From Salticus scenicus (taxonomy: Eukaryota; Arthropoda; Arachnida; Araneae; Salticidae): 64,000 nt of DNA. Made by a program: the position numbers and the translations under genes. Location: assembly GCA_963930645.1 (NCBI GenBank), contig OZ005649.1, forward strand, positions 387,119,887 to 387,183,886, given 5' to 3'. The notes beneath the pieces were generated by a model. The model saw only the letters and a list, made by a program, of their open reading frames with translations. It had not been told where the DNA came from and ran no database searches. Shown here piece after piece: positions 11,663 through 23,290 of this stretch; within the stretch, counting starts at the first letter, position 1, and each line of letters opens with the position of its first letter.

Positions 11663-12950
11663 TTAGGTTGTAACATATGAAATATCCAATTTTCATGGTC
11701 TACTTAAAGAAAGAATATATTTTTACAAAACAAACTTTATTAATCAAAATAGGAACCATTAGCTTCAATACACTTTTTCCAACGAGAAACAAGTTTTTTT
11801 ATGTCGGTATCATAAAATGTAGTCGTCCTGGAGGCAACAAATTCATTGAATGCCGCTTCAGCATACTTTGGATTTCTGAAGCATTTCTCCTGCAAGAAGT
11901 TATCGAGATGTTTGAAAAAGTGAAAATCTGTAGGTGAGAGGTCAGGTGAATATGGTGGATGGTCTAAAACGTCATAGTTTAACATGTTCAGCTTCTGACG
12001 AGTGATCATTGAAACATGCGGTCTAGCGTTATCATGGAGAAGAATAGGGCCCTTCCTATTGACTAATGCCGGCTGTTTACGTGTAAGTTCCTGGTGCATT
12101 TCATCGATTTCTCTACAATATTTCTCCGCTGTGATGGTTTCGCCTGGTTTTAGAAAGCTATAATGAATTAAACCAGCTGAGGACTACCAAACAGTAACCA
12201 TAACCTTCTTTTGATGGAGTTTCGGCTTTGGGAAGTGTTGTGGAGCCTTGTCAGCATCCAGCCACTGCGCTGAACGTTTACGATTGTCGTACAGAATCCA
12301 ATTTTCGTCACAAGTTACAATTCGATTGAGAAAAGGATAATTTTGGTTGCGAAGAAGAAGGGCAGACGAGATTTCAAAACGTTTGCGCTTCGGATTCTCA
12401 TTCAATTCATGCGGTACCCATTTATCCAATTTTTTAACTTTGCCAATCAATTTTAGATGACGTGAAATGGTTGTAGGAGATACACCTAGTTCTTCTGCAT
12501 AATCTCTAACAGTATTGCCTGAATTTTTTTCAACTATTGCTCGTAAAACTTCATTGTCCACAACAGCCTCTGGTCTGCCCCGGTCTTCGTTTGTGAGACT
12601 AGTCTCATCCCCAGTTTCGAACTTTGCATACCAACGTTGAATGGTACGTCCATTTACAGAACCGTTTCCAAATGCAGCATTAATGTTTCGGGCAGCTGCT
12701 GTAGCATTATGCTTACTTTTCCACTCATACAAAAATATCACTCTAAAATCTCTAGAATTCATCCTACGATTAAAGCTATAAACTTACCACCAAATCACAA
12801 TATTTTCATTTGAAACACATCAGATGAGAAAGACAAGATTTTAGCTTTAAAATGATGCATAATTAACGACTGTATCAAAAAAGTTTATAAGCAACCAAAT
12901 CTCAAAAATTTTACTGGTGAGAATCGGACATTTCATATGTTACAACCTGA
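11663..12950 (-). mobile_element. Nearly intact mariner element (cecropia/Hsmar1-type)
   Basis: A 1,288-bp element flanked by TA (11661-11662 and 12951-12952). The terminal inverted repeats are about 31 bp, TTAGGTTGTAACATATGAAA on one side and TCAGGTTGTAACATATGAAA on the other, with about four mismatches. It holds one transposase frame on the minus strand spanning almost the full length, as is normal for mariners. Good TIRs, a clear target duplication and a single lesion suggest a relatively young insertion. Confidence 0.95.
11740..12762 (-). pseudogene. Mariner transposase with one premature stop
   Basis: Encodes a 340-residue DDD transposase that cuts and pastes DNA at TA sites in the nucleus. 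Starting at ATG 12762 (MNSRDFRVIFLYEW), it shows the paired helix-turn-helix region, the linker with GRPEAV and the WVPHEL motif near residues 115-120. The first catalytic Asp is in TCDENW, the second in HDNARPH and the third in YSPDLSPTD. The last two are separated by 34 residues (DD34D). The C-terminus NGSYFD is present. The only visible break is TAG at 12184-12186, where family members have the second Trp of VWWS (TGG to TAG). Reading continues in the same frame to the natural stop. It closely resembles Hsmar1/SETMAR-type mariners of the cecropia group. Its product should stop at 192 residues and lack two catalytic Asp residues. Confidence 0.95.
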
Positions 12951-13029
12951 TAGTATGGATATGAGAAATTTGCTTTCCTTCCAGTGCAGTGTTCTCCAAC
13001 ATATTAAAATGTAGCAAAGCACTTTCACC

Positions 13030-13660
13030 AATTACATATAATAGAAAAGAACGTTTAGCTTAATATTGGGTATCTCTGTATATTGTCTATAAATTATATG
13101 CACATCGCAGTTTGTACTTAAATTTACTTTTATATGAAAAGCACTTGAGACAAAATGAAATAACCTGGTAGCAATTTCCAAAAATACCCCAATATACAAA
13201 TACTTTGGGTAGACCTGTAAACGAATGATGAATGGTTTCCATGGTGCAATCAACACAAAACATGCGTTTAAGCATATAAAAAATATGTTCATTGAATTTT
13301 GTTCAGAGAAAAGTATATATGTTACACTGTACTTGCCAGAAAATTTCCCTATAGACGTAATGTATTTGAAATCTCTTGAATGTCCCTGTACACGAAGAAT
13401 TAGCTTGATTTCAACGAACAGTTTAGTGTAGCATCCCTATATAATACAAATTTAGAGAATATCGAGTTCGGACTTGCTGCTGCTATGTGTTCGTGAGATA
13501 TGCTGATAAAGACAAACACACATACAGACACAGACATACAGACCAACCGATAACAATATGATTTTCCGATCCAGGGGACCTCAAAACATGCAAATATAAG
13601 AAAAACTCAATTTCAAAAATATGACACCAAAAAAATTCTTTCTCTACCACATATGTGGGT
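13030..13660. repeat. Fragment of an old dispersed repeat
   Basis: Contains CTCTGTATATTGTCTATAAA (as in 0.6-0.85 kb), a TCCCTGTACACGAAG block (as in 8.1 kb), an ACACATACAGACACAGACAT run, CAGGGGACCTCAAAACATG and a tail with GTGGGTAAGAGAAAGT. This is probably the 3' part of a retroelement or a tandem-rich repeat. Small frames on both strands at 13032-13431 are translations of it. Confidence 0.45.
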
Positions 13661-14980
13661 AAGAGAAAGTAAAAAGAAAAAGAAAAACCAAGACTTAATA
13701 CTTATGTTGAAAACTTAAATATGTCACTATAACAAATGGAATATATACTTTTTTAACGTGATAAATAAATTAATTGAATTTTTTTTTCAATGATTAGAAT
13801 CTTACTCAGGAAATTTTGGCTTTATATTTTAATGCTCTGACATCTGAGTAACCGTATTTTGACCATAATGTAATGATTATAAAACTTGACAATAGTACAC
13901 TGAATGAAGCACAGAATAAATATGAGGCCAGATCATAATAATATAACCCATCAAAATTTTTTTAACTATAAATAAATTAATATATAAATATTCAATAAAC
14001 AATTCAGTTTAAAAGTCTATTTTTTTTTTTTTTTTTTTTTTTTTGTTATTATTTTTATTTCATAATCGTCTCATGCTATTAACTTCATAACTTTATGATA
14101 AGAAGACATCGACTGAATTTTGAGAGTAGCTTAATTAGTAAGTTATTGATACATAAAATTTTATTATTTTATAATTAATATGGTACATAATCTTTTCATT
14201 TTAAATTTGGAATTTTTTTTTATAATTGTTTCAATTTATGACACGTCAAAATTAAGTAACTTTCCTTTCAAGCACCAAAAACTACTTTTCGTAACGTGTA
14301 AATAGTTAAAAAAATATTGAATTATAATCTTGTATTTTGGTATCAATAAAAGTTAAATTATTTTTTTGTATTTCATATTTTTTCTAGTGTAATGTGAAAA
14401 TTTTAAATCTCAATAGAACTTACATTTGCTTTTTTTTTTTTTTTTTTTTTTTGTAAAAATATTATTTTGCTTTGCTTTGTTTCATTTATTTATGATTCAA
14501 ATAATAAAATATGCTGGCAAAATAAAATTTATGTGAACTTTTAATCGCAATTCCCTGAAACAATTATCATACCTATATGAATTCCTTTTAAATACACAAT
14601 TATTCATTAAAATCTATAATGCTAGATTCTAAATAAATATGTGATTAAATTTCCCTTTTTAATACGATAATATTTACTTTATTTGAATAGCATGATTGAA
14701 TTTAGTAGAAATTTGATAAATTTTATGCTGAAAAAAGGGAGGAAAAATCAAATTTTCTTATTTCTATGTAATGACATAGTATTTTAACTAAGGTAGCTTT
14801 TTTTTCTTCTTTTAATAAAGTATATTAGAATTTTAATACTTATTTTTGCATTTTTTTTTTTTTTTTTTGTCTGAACTTAAGATTTTAAGAATGGAAAACA
14901 TTATCACAAAGCAATCAATGCATATTGAAATTTTCTATAATTCGCATGAAATTCAAAAGGAAACGATTTATTTTAAAGAC
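13660..14980. other. AT-rich non-coding DNA with poly-T tracts
   Basis: No gene seen. T runs at about 14021-14044, 14431-14452 and 14851-14868. The short plus-strand frame at 14846-15058 runs out of a poly-T tract into the antisense strand of a retrotransposon and is rejected. Confidence 0.6.
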
Positions 14981-15012
14981 ACACACACACATCATCGTCA
15001 TCAACATCAATA

Positions 15013-15433
15013 TCAGCCTTCATCAATCCACTACAGGATGAAGACCTATTCTAGGTGATTCCAAACTGACCTGTTTTCTGCAATTCTTCTCCATTCTGCT
15101 CTTCCAAACTTCACAATTTCATTCCTTCAACGACACAGTAGACTCTTCCTCGGTCTTTTTTTAATCTCTTGTTAACTAAAATAAGATTTTGGAGGTCCAT
15201 CTGTCATCATTTCTTCTAGCAAGGTGCCCAGCCCAGTTCCTTTTTAACTTCTTGACTCTAGAAATAACATCAGTAATTTTGGTTTACTTCTTAATCCAAG
15301 AGTTTCGCTTTCTGCCTCTTCGGGTGAATCCTAACATGCATCTCTCCATGGTTCTCTGGGCTGTTTGAAGCTTTTGTATAGCTTTACCTGTTAATGGCCA
15401 AGTTTCTGAAGCATAAGTTAAAAAAGGCACACA
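15013..15433 (-). pseudogene. C-terminus of a non-LTR retrotransposon endonuclease/reverse-transcriptase protein
   Basis: The minus strand reads LTYASETWPLTGKAIQKLQ, then AQRTMERCMLGFTRRGR, then ITDVISRVKKLKRNWAGHLA and RRNDDRW. After frame changes it reads IVKFGRAEWRRIAENRSVW and ends WIDEG followed by a stop near 15013. This is the conserved region after the RT domain in arthropod APE-type non-LTR elements; I cannot resolve the clade (RTE- or Jockey-like). Stop codons (after NSWIKK and in the next segment) and frameshifts make it dead. It is 5'-truncated, as is usual for LINE insertions. The 3' tail is a TGATG-type repeat running into (TG)n at about 14979-15010. Confidence 0.85.
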
Positions 15434-15439
15434 CATATT

Positions 15440-15820
15440 CTTTTAACTCTTATATAATATAATCTCTTAACTAAAATTATAAAAAATAAAAAATGTTAAA
15501 TAATCTTTTAACTAAATCAATATGTTAGGTTAAATATATTATAGGAAAAAAAATGAACGAAAATAAAGTAAAATGCTTTTTAAAAATTATAGATATATAC
15601 GCTTGTCATAAACTGATTATAATTTTTAGCGTACACTTCCATTTTCTTCTTCTCAACATTTAATGTGGTAAACTAAAATAATAATGTGAATCGAATTAAT
15701 CATATTTAATTCTTTTCAATGCTAGATTTAAATGTTCTTTGCTTCTCTTACCCAAAGTTATAAAAAATAAGAAGACATTCATAAGTTCTTGAGAGTATAC
15801 ATACTCTTTTAAAATTCAAA

Positions 15821-15851
<31 letters not shown>

Positions 15852-16620
15852 GTAGCAATAAAAAAATACGAAGGAAGTTCTAGATTATGCTATAGAATTC
15901 AACAGTAAATGTTCTATTCCTCTTTCAACAATTCTTAAAGTAAAAATTTTCTCCTTCAGAATCAATTTGAAAATTGCTCATATGTTATTCGTCTAAGCTT
16001 TTATCGGCATCAATCATCGTCACCTACTAGCATATATTTAAATTCCTTAAGGTACCTAAAAGTTCAATTCAAAAGTACAATTTTTTAAAATTAGTTTATG
16101 CATTAGTTAAAAGTTAAAAAAGTTCCAAATCTTAAAAACTTTTTTTTTTAAATCGAAAAGTCACATTCTAAAGCTGAAAACGTTTTTAAACAATATGTGT
16201 AGTAAAAAAGTAAAATCTAAGAGAAGACACTTAAAAAATATTAATTTTCAAAACTAGTTTATGCAAAGTGTGAATAATAATAATAATAATAATAAACTGT
16301 ATAACGAGCGGCAGAAAATTTAAAATAAGAATTATTTTATTGAAATAAATTGATGTCAGTATCTGTACTATACGATAATATCGTAATAATTGTAATAATT
16401 TAGATTCTGTGTAATATTTGTAGACAATATTATTTCATAAATGATTTATTATGGTTATTTAAAAATGTAATTAATAAAACCTTAATGTATATTTAATGTT
16501 TTATTTTTACTTTCTTCTACATTCAATAGAAGAAAAAATTGGATTCTTAAAAATTTTCAACTTCTAGTTTTCTACACATTTACACGTTTTGAGAGATCTA
16601 TAACACGACTTTACCATTTT
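15440..16620. other. AT-rich non-coding DNA with AAT microsatellites
   Basis: No coding signal. AAT repeats at about 15828-15851 and 16274-16296. Confidence 0.6.
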
Positions 16621-16639
16621 TAGAAAATGTCTGTCTGTC

Positions 16640-17300
16640 TATGTGACAAATATTTTGTGGCAACTGTATCTCCGGAACTACTGATCAGAATTGTATATAA
16701 ATTTATATGTACATGCACCTTGACCTAAGTTAGTGCCTATCAACTTTTGGTGTCAGCCGCTTAACAAGCAGCTATAGAGCGAGTTTCGCAATTTAATGAG
16801 AGGCTATATCGCAGGTTCTATTGCGTATAATGAAACAAATTTTGATATGTGAGAAGATCATTATGAGATATTATGCTGATTCAATTTGAATGCTTATCGG
16901 CTAACAGGTAGCGCTTCTATAAACCGATTTCCACAATTAATGGAAAGGCTATATCTCAGGAACTGCTGCACAGAATTGCATATAAATTTGTATGCAGATG
17001 CACCTTGACATAAATTAGTACCTATCAACTTTTGGTGTCAACAGCTCACCAGGTTGCGTTGCTACACAGCGATTTCTGCAATTTAAGGAAAAGCTATATA
17101 TCAGGTTCTATTGCGCGTAATCAAAGAAAACTTGACATGTGAGAAGGCTATTATGAGACATTATGCTAATTCAAGTTGGATGCTTATAGGCCAATAAATG
17201 GCGCTGCTATACCAGAAATTACCTCGATAACGGGAAGGCTATATCTCAACTTGTATGGCATATAACTGTACGAAACTTGATATGTGATATATCCATTATA
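16640..17300. repeat. Two-unit diverged tandem repeat (~300-bp period)
   Basis: Two copies of a unit follow each other. It contains a CTATATCTCAGGAACT block, an ATGCACCTTGAC block, CCTATCAACTTTTGGTGTCA and TATGAGA(T/C)ATTATGCT. Units begin at about 16665 and 16946. A third, partial copy lies at about 52590-52710 (TTCAATTTGTATGCATATCG through AAGGCTATATCTCAGCTTCT). Family unknown; no coding frame. Confidence 0.7.
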
Positions 17301-17631
17301 AAAACGCATTTTTAAGACGTTAGTTATAGACAATACATCTGTTTTTCTTTGGATATTTGGTGTTAGTTTTCTCTAAGAAGAAAATCGTTTGCATTCATCA
17401 TGTTAGATAATTTTATTAAATAATAATTTTAATAAATTATTTGCCTTTAGTTAATTTGTATAGGAAAATATTAAAGAAAATCTTGTGGTGGCCACAACAT
17501 ACTAGGTTATACTGTGTTCCTCTGAAAATATGATGAATAGTCTTTTAGAAAGAGAAAGTATTTGTCTGCTTTTTCCAATATCGCAAGAACATAGCATGAT
17601 CGGCCTCAAAATCCTGATATTAGTGATTTAT

Positions 17632-17840
17632 TTACCCGGACGTGATCATCACTGAAGCGAGCTCCTTTGGTTGATATTTAACATATTTTGATATTTCTTG
17701 TTATCCTTCTACCATGGCCCTATAACTGTCACTTTCACCATCTGTTATCTTCTTAAACACCCCGCTTGTTCATGGAATTACCCCCCGTGTTGCTACACTT
17801 CCGTACAAATGTCACCCTCGCTTTCACTTCGGCGATAATT
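17632..17840 (-). pseudogene. Coding-like fossil of unknown family
   Basis: A GC-richer patch reads, on the minus strand, SGVFKKITDGESDSYRAMVE, stop, then QEISKYVKYQPKELASVMIT and a stop at about 17632. A VATRGVIP segment and another in-frame stop come before it. The composition looks protein-like and is interrupted by stops, which suggests a decayed exon or transposon gene. I do not recognise the family. It could also be a chance frame. Confidence 0.25.
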
Positions 17841-18312
17841 TACATGTCTTGGCAAAATAGCAAAAGCGATAAGTAACAGATTATTAGAAACATCGTAAGA
17901 AATTGGAGGCTATTAAGGTTACAGGGAAAGATATAATTGCTGTTTGCTTTTAGCCATTTGAAACTCCTATTGGGGGTTAACAATAGTCTACAGCAATTTA
18001 AAAATAGTTCGAGGCTTCAATTACGATTAATATATTTCCATGATTTATTTCGAATGAAATCTCTGTAAAAATAATTATTTTTATATATTTTTCTTTATGT
18101 TTTATTACTATTATAAAGAAATATTTATAGGGTCAAATATTTGCAATAAGAAATGTAATATAAGTTTGATATTAAGTCTGATCATATGGATCTTTAAAGC
18201 TGAATAAGCATATAAATATTTATCTAACCTCTTCTTTATTGTTATATATGTAATAAAATATTAAAAAAATAAGATTATATTAAATGATGTATTTATTTTC
18301 TATATATTTATG

Positions 18313-18314
<2 letters not shown>

Positions 18315-18361
<47 letters not shown>
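18315..18361. repeat. (TA)n microsatellite
   Basis: About 23 TA units. The 152-codon frame starting here (18310-18768) begins with an artificial Tyr-Ile run and is not a gene. Confidence 0.95.
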
Positions 18362-18364
<3 letters not shown>

Positions 18365-18642
18365 CTGTGTTCCCATTTGCAAACATTTATTACTTATTTA
18401 TTTTACAATATATACTAAACATTATGCGATTACACATGTTAAAATTTGTATTTGTATTTTGTATACACATATACAACTTAATGAGTGAGATAAATTTAAA
18501 AACGAAAAATCTAATCATACAATGTTCGTACAACATTATTTCATTTTCTAATATTCAATTTAAAATGCAAAGAGTATACAAATGTATAAATACAAACAAA
18601 AGATATATCCTCAAAGGAAGCAATTTGGATTTATTTTATGAA

Positions 18643-18735
18643 CAGTGGCCGAGATGCTATGCTCCCCAAACTGATAGAAGAGAGATCCTGAGTTCCATCC
18701 AAAGTCGTGCTCGTCGGCCTACCGGAGTTTTTTTT
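18643..18735 (+). mobile_element. tRNA-derived SINE head
   Basis: TGGCCGAGATGC at 18646-18657 fits a pol III A box, and GAGTTCCATCC at 18690-18700 is a degraded B box. Spacing is about 44 bases, as in Leu/Ser-type tRNA heads. GTCGTGCTCGTCGGCCTACC then leads into a T run. The sequence does not fold as a complete tRNA, so I call it a SINE rather than a tRNA gene. The following 250 bases may be its body. Confidence 0.45.
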
Positions 18736-19795
18736 ATTTTCTTTGAAACTTGCGTGAATGAGAACTAGGATTCCTTAGAAAGACTCCCACCTGTGGCTTT
18801 TTATCCAGGACTACGTCCTTCTCATACATAATCTACCTGAAGTACCTACACCCTAACTCAAAAAATCCATTAAAATAAGAGGATATTTTTTTCTCCGTAG
18901 AATTTTCCACAAAATGTCTGAATTATGTCAGTGCAGGAAATCTTAAACCGGCGACATCAATATTTTAAAAGCAATAAATATGTAAGGGGTTAAGACGCCT
19001 TAGAAAGACCTCCTCTTCAGACATTCCTCTTAATCTAGATCCCTACCGTAGGAAACCGATCTTTCATATTTTTTCAGAAAACCCTTTTGGTTTAAAATAA
19101 TGATATGATGAATCGTTGTCTTATTCTAAAGCAGAACTCTATACATTTGGTAATGAACAGAAATATATACATCAAATACTCTATACATTTGGTAATGAAA
19201 GCGAATTCTGAACATAAAATTTTTTATTGCACTCAAAATTTAATTTCTTGACGAAAATTATTACTTACTTTTTTATTCTTAAGCTATTACGTATTGGTGA
19301 ATGCGCGGTACATTCCTCCCGTTCATTATGCGATATTTATATATATAAAGCTGAAAATTTATCAGTCTGTACCGATTTTTAGTTTTCTATACAGAGCTAA
19401 ATCATTCAACTGATAACTATGAAAAGTGGTACATTTATTAATAAGGACAAAAATCTAGCTAACATAGTATTTTTTAGTTCAATTAGATAATTAGTTGAAA
19501 AGATATTAAATAAAAACTCCACTTTAACTTTTAAATTATTAAAAAGAAAAATAAATTGATGCCAAACATAAATAAGTAAGTGAATATATTATGTCGACTT
19601 TGTATGTCAAAACGTGCAAACATATTTGTATTTTTTATTTAAATTAATTGTTTATGTGCAGTTCTTTTTTTTTTAAATTAATTTTCACAATGAATTCGAA
19701 ATGTTGTAATTATGATTTTATTGAGATAGTACATGTAGAGATTCATTCTACTGCTTTTATTTTATTCCATTCAATATTTCTGTCAATTTTAACGT
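18736..19795. other. Non-coding DNA, probable repeat remnants
   Basis: No gene seen. AAGGGGTTAAGACG at about 18985 resembles TTAA-MITE ends found elsewhere in the window, but no partner end was located. ATAAAGCTGAAAATTTATCA near 19346 recalls a short motif often seen at arthropod repeats. Neither is assigned. Confidence 0.45.
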
Positions 19796-19799
19796 TTAA

Positions 19800-20229
19800 G
19801 GGCCCGCTTCATTCACCGCCGCCGGAAGCCGAAGCTAATGTTATTCTATGGGAATTTTTTCTTTACAAATGACTTATTAAATAATACATATTTTTAAATT
19901 CTGTTTTCACATTCTGAAAATTCTCAGCTGTTAAATTGACGGACCTTTTTTAAAAAAATATTTTTTTAATTTTTAATATTTTATTTTGAAGCTGCAAAAT
20001 ACGAATTTTCAATATGTGAAATTTTTTCATTTTGCAATTTCAAGATAAAATATTAAAATTTTAAAAAATACATTTTTGAAAAAGGTGTGTCAATTTAACA
20101 GTTGAGAATTTTCTAAATGTGAAAACAGAATTTAAAAATATGTATTAGTCAATACGTTATTTGTAAAGAAAATTTCCCCATAGAATAACATTGGCTCGAG
20201 ATTCCGGCGACGGTAAGTGAAGAGAGCCG
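19800..20229. mobile_element. 430-bp TTAA-flanked hairpin MITE
   Basis: Flanked by TTAA at 19796-19799 and 20230-20233. Nearly the whole element is an inverted repeat with arms of about 200 bp. The left end reads GGGCCCGCTTCATTCACCG and the right end, in reverse, CGGCTCTCTTCACTTACCG. TGTTATTCTATGGG and TTAACAG/CTGTTAA blocks are mirrored inside. There is no coding capacity. TTAA duplication suggests a piggyBac- or Kolobok-type transposase; the ends do not discriminate. Confidence 0.8.
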
Positions 20230-20630
20230 TTAAGTAATTTTAATACTGAAACTGAACGGTAATAGAAATAACGCAGTTCGTAATATTATAAAGCTAAAAG
20301 GTTTTAATTTAATTTCCTCTGATACTTTCTTTGCTTTATTTTTTCTTTAATTCAAAAATTTTTTAAGCATTACTTCAACACGAGCAGCGCTATATGTGTA
20401 TACTAAATATATATATACACCTGCAAGTATTCATATATCGAATAATCCGCAAGACTTCAGGTTCTTGCGGATTATATTGACATTTCATCATCTGTTTCCT
20501 TGCAACTTATTTCTTTTTATATTGCATAGCTATTTGCTATGCGAATGTTTAAAGCGCCATGTTCCGGGTTTAAACTCCGTTCAAGCATGAATATTTGTAG
20601 TGCTTTTTCAAGGGTTTTCATGTGATGAGA

Positions 20631-20633
<3 letters not shown>

Positions 20634-20679
<46 letters not shown>
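20634..20679. repeat. (AAT)n microsatellite
   Basis: About 15 AAT units. Confidence 0.95.
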
Positions 20680-20689
20680 TAAAGAACAG

Positions 20690-22441
20690 CTGAACGAGAG
20701 ATAATTGCTTTATTTCTTTATGCGAAAGTATAATAACGTTAATTTCAGCACTTAAAACACATACAAGAAATATATCAATGTTTGTCAAGAATCTTTTGCA
20801 GTCCTTATTCAACTAAAACTAAATGAATTAGGATAAAGTAGTGTACAAGTTTTATTTGAAATAACTAGACATAGATAAGAATCAGTAATAATTTCGCTTT
20901 AAAACAGAGTAAAAAGATTTTTATTTTCATTATCAATATGATAACATAATAAAAGATATATATGTATATATATATGTGTGTGTATTAATCTTTTTAAATA
21001 ATAATTATATATATATATATATTTAATGTCCAAATTCTTTATTAACTGTATGTAATAATGTATTTTGAAATAATATATATATTTATGGTTGTGAATATAT
21101 TGCGTTCATAAAATGCTATTCGAAATAAGGAAAAAAAAATCTTGATAGTTTTCATGCACATTTTTATACTATTTTCCACAGAAACACAGATTGAATCGTA
21201 AAGATGACCCCTGTCTCGAATACCAAACAGGAAATGGATAGTTTTGAATGAATTTGGCGTACTATTATTGTGCCAAGGTCATTATTTTTTTCTCTTTAAC
21301 TTGACATTGAAAGTTTGAATCTGAGACCCCCACAAACCATCTAGCTATGCAGCAATATTTTGTTTATTCCCTTTAGAAAATAAGAAATTCTAAAGTAATG
21401 GTTTATGGCTTTTTTTTTTTTCTTTTTAAAAGGTTTAATGGGTGGTATATATATTATTTTAAATTGGATATTACTGGAGATTTATTGGATATGAATATAA
21501 TTAAGGTATAAAACCTTTTGTTTTCAATTCATTGTGATTTTTCATTTCTTTTAAAATATCATAGCATGTATGAATTGTGAGTTTGTTTCTGCTGATCCCA
21601 ATATCTTTTTTTTTCATTATTAAAATTACACAAAAAATGTATAATGTTTGAGATTTCTTTAAACTTTTGAAAAATCATAAATTTGATAATTTTAATTTAT
21701 TTAAAAAATACGTAGTTAATTAATGTTGCAAATATTTTCAATGCCATTTCTCGATCATATAATAATTTAATTTAGGGTTTAAATATTAAGAATGAATTAA
21801 AATCTTTAGGATAATTAAATCACTTCAATACTTTTAATGATTAATTAATAAAAACGTTCATATATTTTTTTGTGTTATTTACATTTTTTTTTTTTTTTAA
21901 TTCTTTTTAAATTTATACAAAAAGCTATGTGGTATTTAAAGATTGTATAAGCTTTGTAAAAATTAAAAATAATACACTTAATTAGTTATAATGAAAAATA
22001 ACAAAATTTAAAGAAAAAAAAAAAAAAAAAAAAAAAAAGGAAAGAAAGAAAGAAAATTTTCAATGTTATTTCAAGATTCGTAAAGTAATTTATAATTTTC
22101 ATGTGCTAAATTTTCATGTTTTAACACATAATTTGCATTTTAATAAAAATAACGCATTTTTTTCTTTCTTTCTAAAAATGAAAATTTTAATCTTTAAGAT
22201 AATTTAATAGTTTCATTGCTTTCAATTATTGACGTATTAAAAAAAATTTTCTTATATATATATATATATTTTTTTTTTCTTTTTTTTCTTTAATTGAAAT
22301 ATTTGTACTTACTTAATAGTAGAGAATTTTACATACTTAATTTATTTTGGAAAATTCTGATTAAAATTTTATGTTAATGTGTAAATTCTAAACCAAGTTA
22401 TGTTAAGGAAATAACATTGATTTTTCGCTTTTTAATTATCC

Positions 22442-22472
<31 letters not shown>

Positions 22473-22567
22473 GTAATTCATAATAATAGTTACAAAAATT
22501 TCCACATGAAATAATTTTTTCTGTGATTTTAGTTAGCAGACAGATAAAGATTTTAGAATCAAAATGC

Positions 22568-22601
<34 letters not shown>

Positions 22602-23095
22602 GAAAAAATTAATGAGTAAATTATCAAAAATAATTCAGTTAATTAATTATTTTTAATATTTTAATTTATTTTTAATAAGTAAAATTTAATTTATCTTACG
22701 AGTCGTGAAAAATTATTGAACTTTTTTCTACGTTAATAATTGTGCAGGTTTTTTGTAATTGATTAATCTTAAATTAATAATTTTTCAAAAAAGCTAAAAT
22801 AAGTCTTAAACACCGAATAGAGTTTTGTGTAATTTTATTAGGAAGTTTAAGAACTTGTGATTAACAGAAGCAAACTCATATTTCATACGTGCTACGACAT
22901 TTTAAAAGGTATGAAATCCAATGAATATACATGAAAATTTGATTAAAACATTTACAAATAACATCACTAAGTAAACAAAACGATATCATATAACGTCGAA
23001 ACAAATATGATAATAAGGAAGAAAAATACATTGTAAAACACTAGAAATGATATCGTAAGATAATCCACATGACATCATATAACGTCGATAAGTAA
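20690..23095. other. AT-rich non-coding DNA with homopolymers
   Basis: No gene seen. T or A runs occur at about 21884-21898, 22014-22038, 22446-22472 and 22574-22599. A short motif ATCATATAACGTCGA occurs twice, at about 22985 and 23075, marking a small local duplication. Confidence 0.6.
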
Positions 23096-23149
23096 TCAGT
23101 AGACAATCATATGGTCGAAAAGAGGGAGAAAAAGCATCAGGGTTGTTTT

Positions 23150-23290
23150 AAAAATGCTCAGAGTCCGATGATCGATCGGTGGTTTACCGGGCGGACATAT
23201 AGCACTTCCTGGCGACGTCAGGAAATGAGGTCGTTTGAACGAATAATAGTCAAACGTGGACATTCGGCCGAAGTTCGGCCAATAATTATT
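23150..23290. other. GC-rich patch with a CGGCCGAA palindrome at a mariner break point
   Basis: ATTCGGCCGAAGTTCGGCCA at 23262-23281 forms a dyad. The patch abuts the truncated 3' end of the mariner on the minus strand. CGGCCGAA dyads occur in various arthropod repeats, so this may be another element that replaced or captured the mariner end. Frames on both strands here (23096-23395, 23111-23335) are not recognised. Confidence 0.4.

Noticed and set aside
18310..18768. 152-codon frame, one of the longest in the window
   Set aside because: Begins in a (TA)n microsatellite and ends through a SINE head; no protein similarity recognisable.
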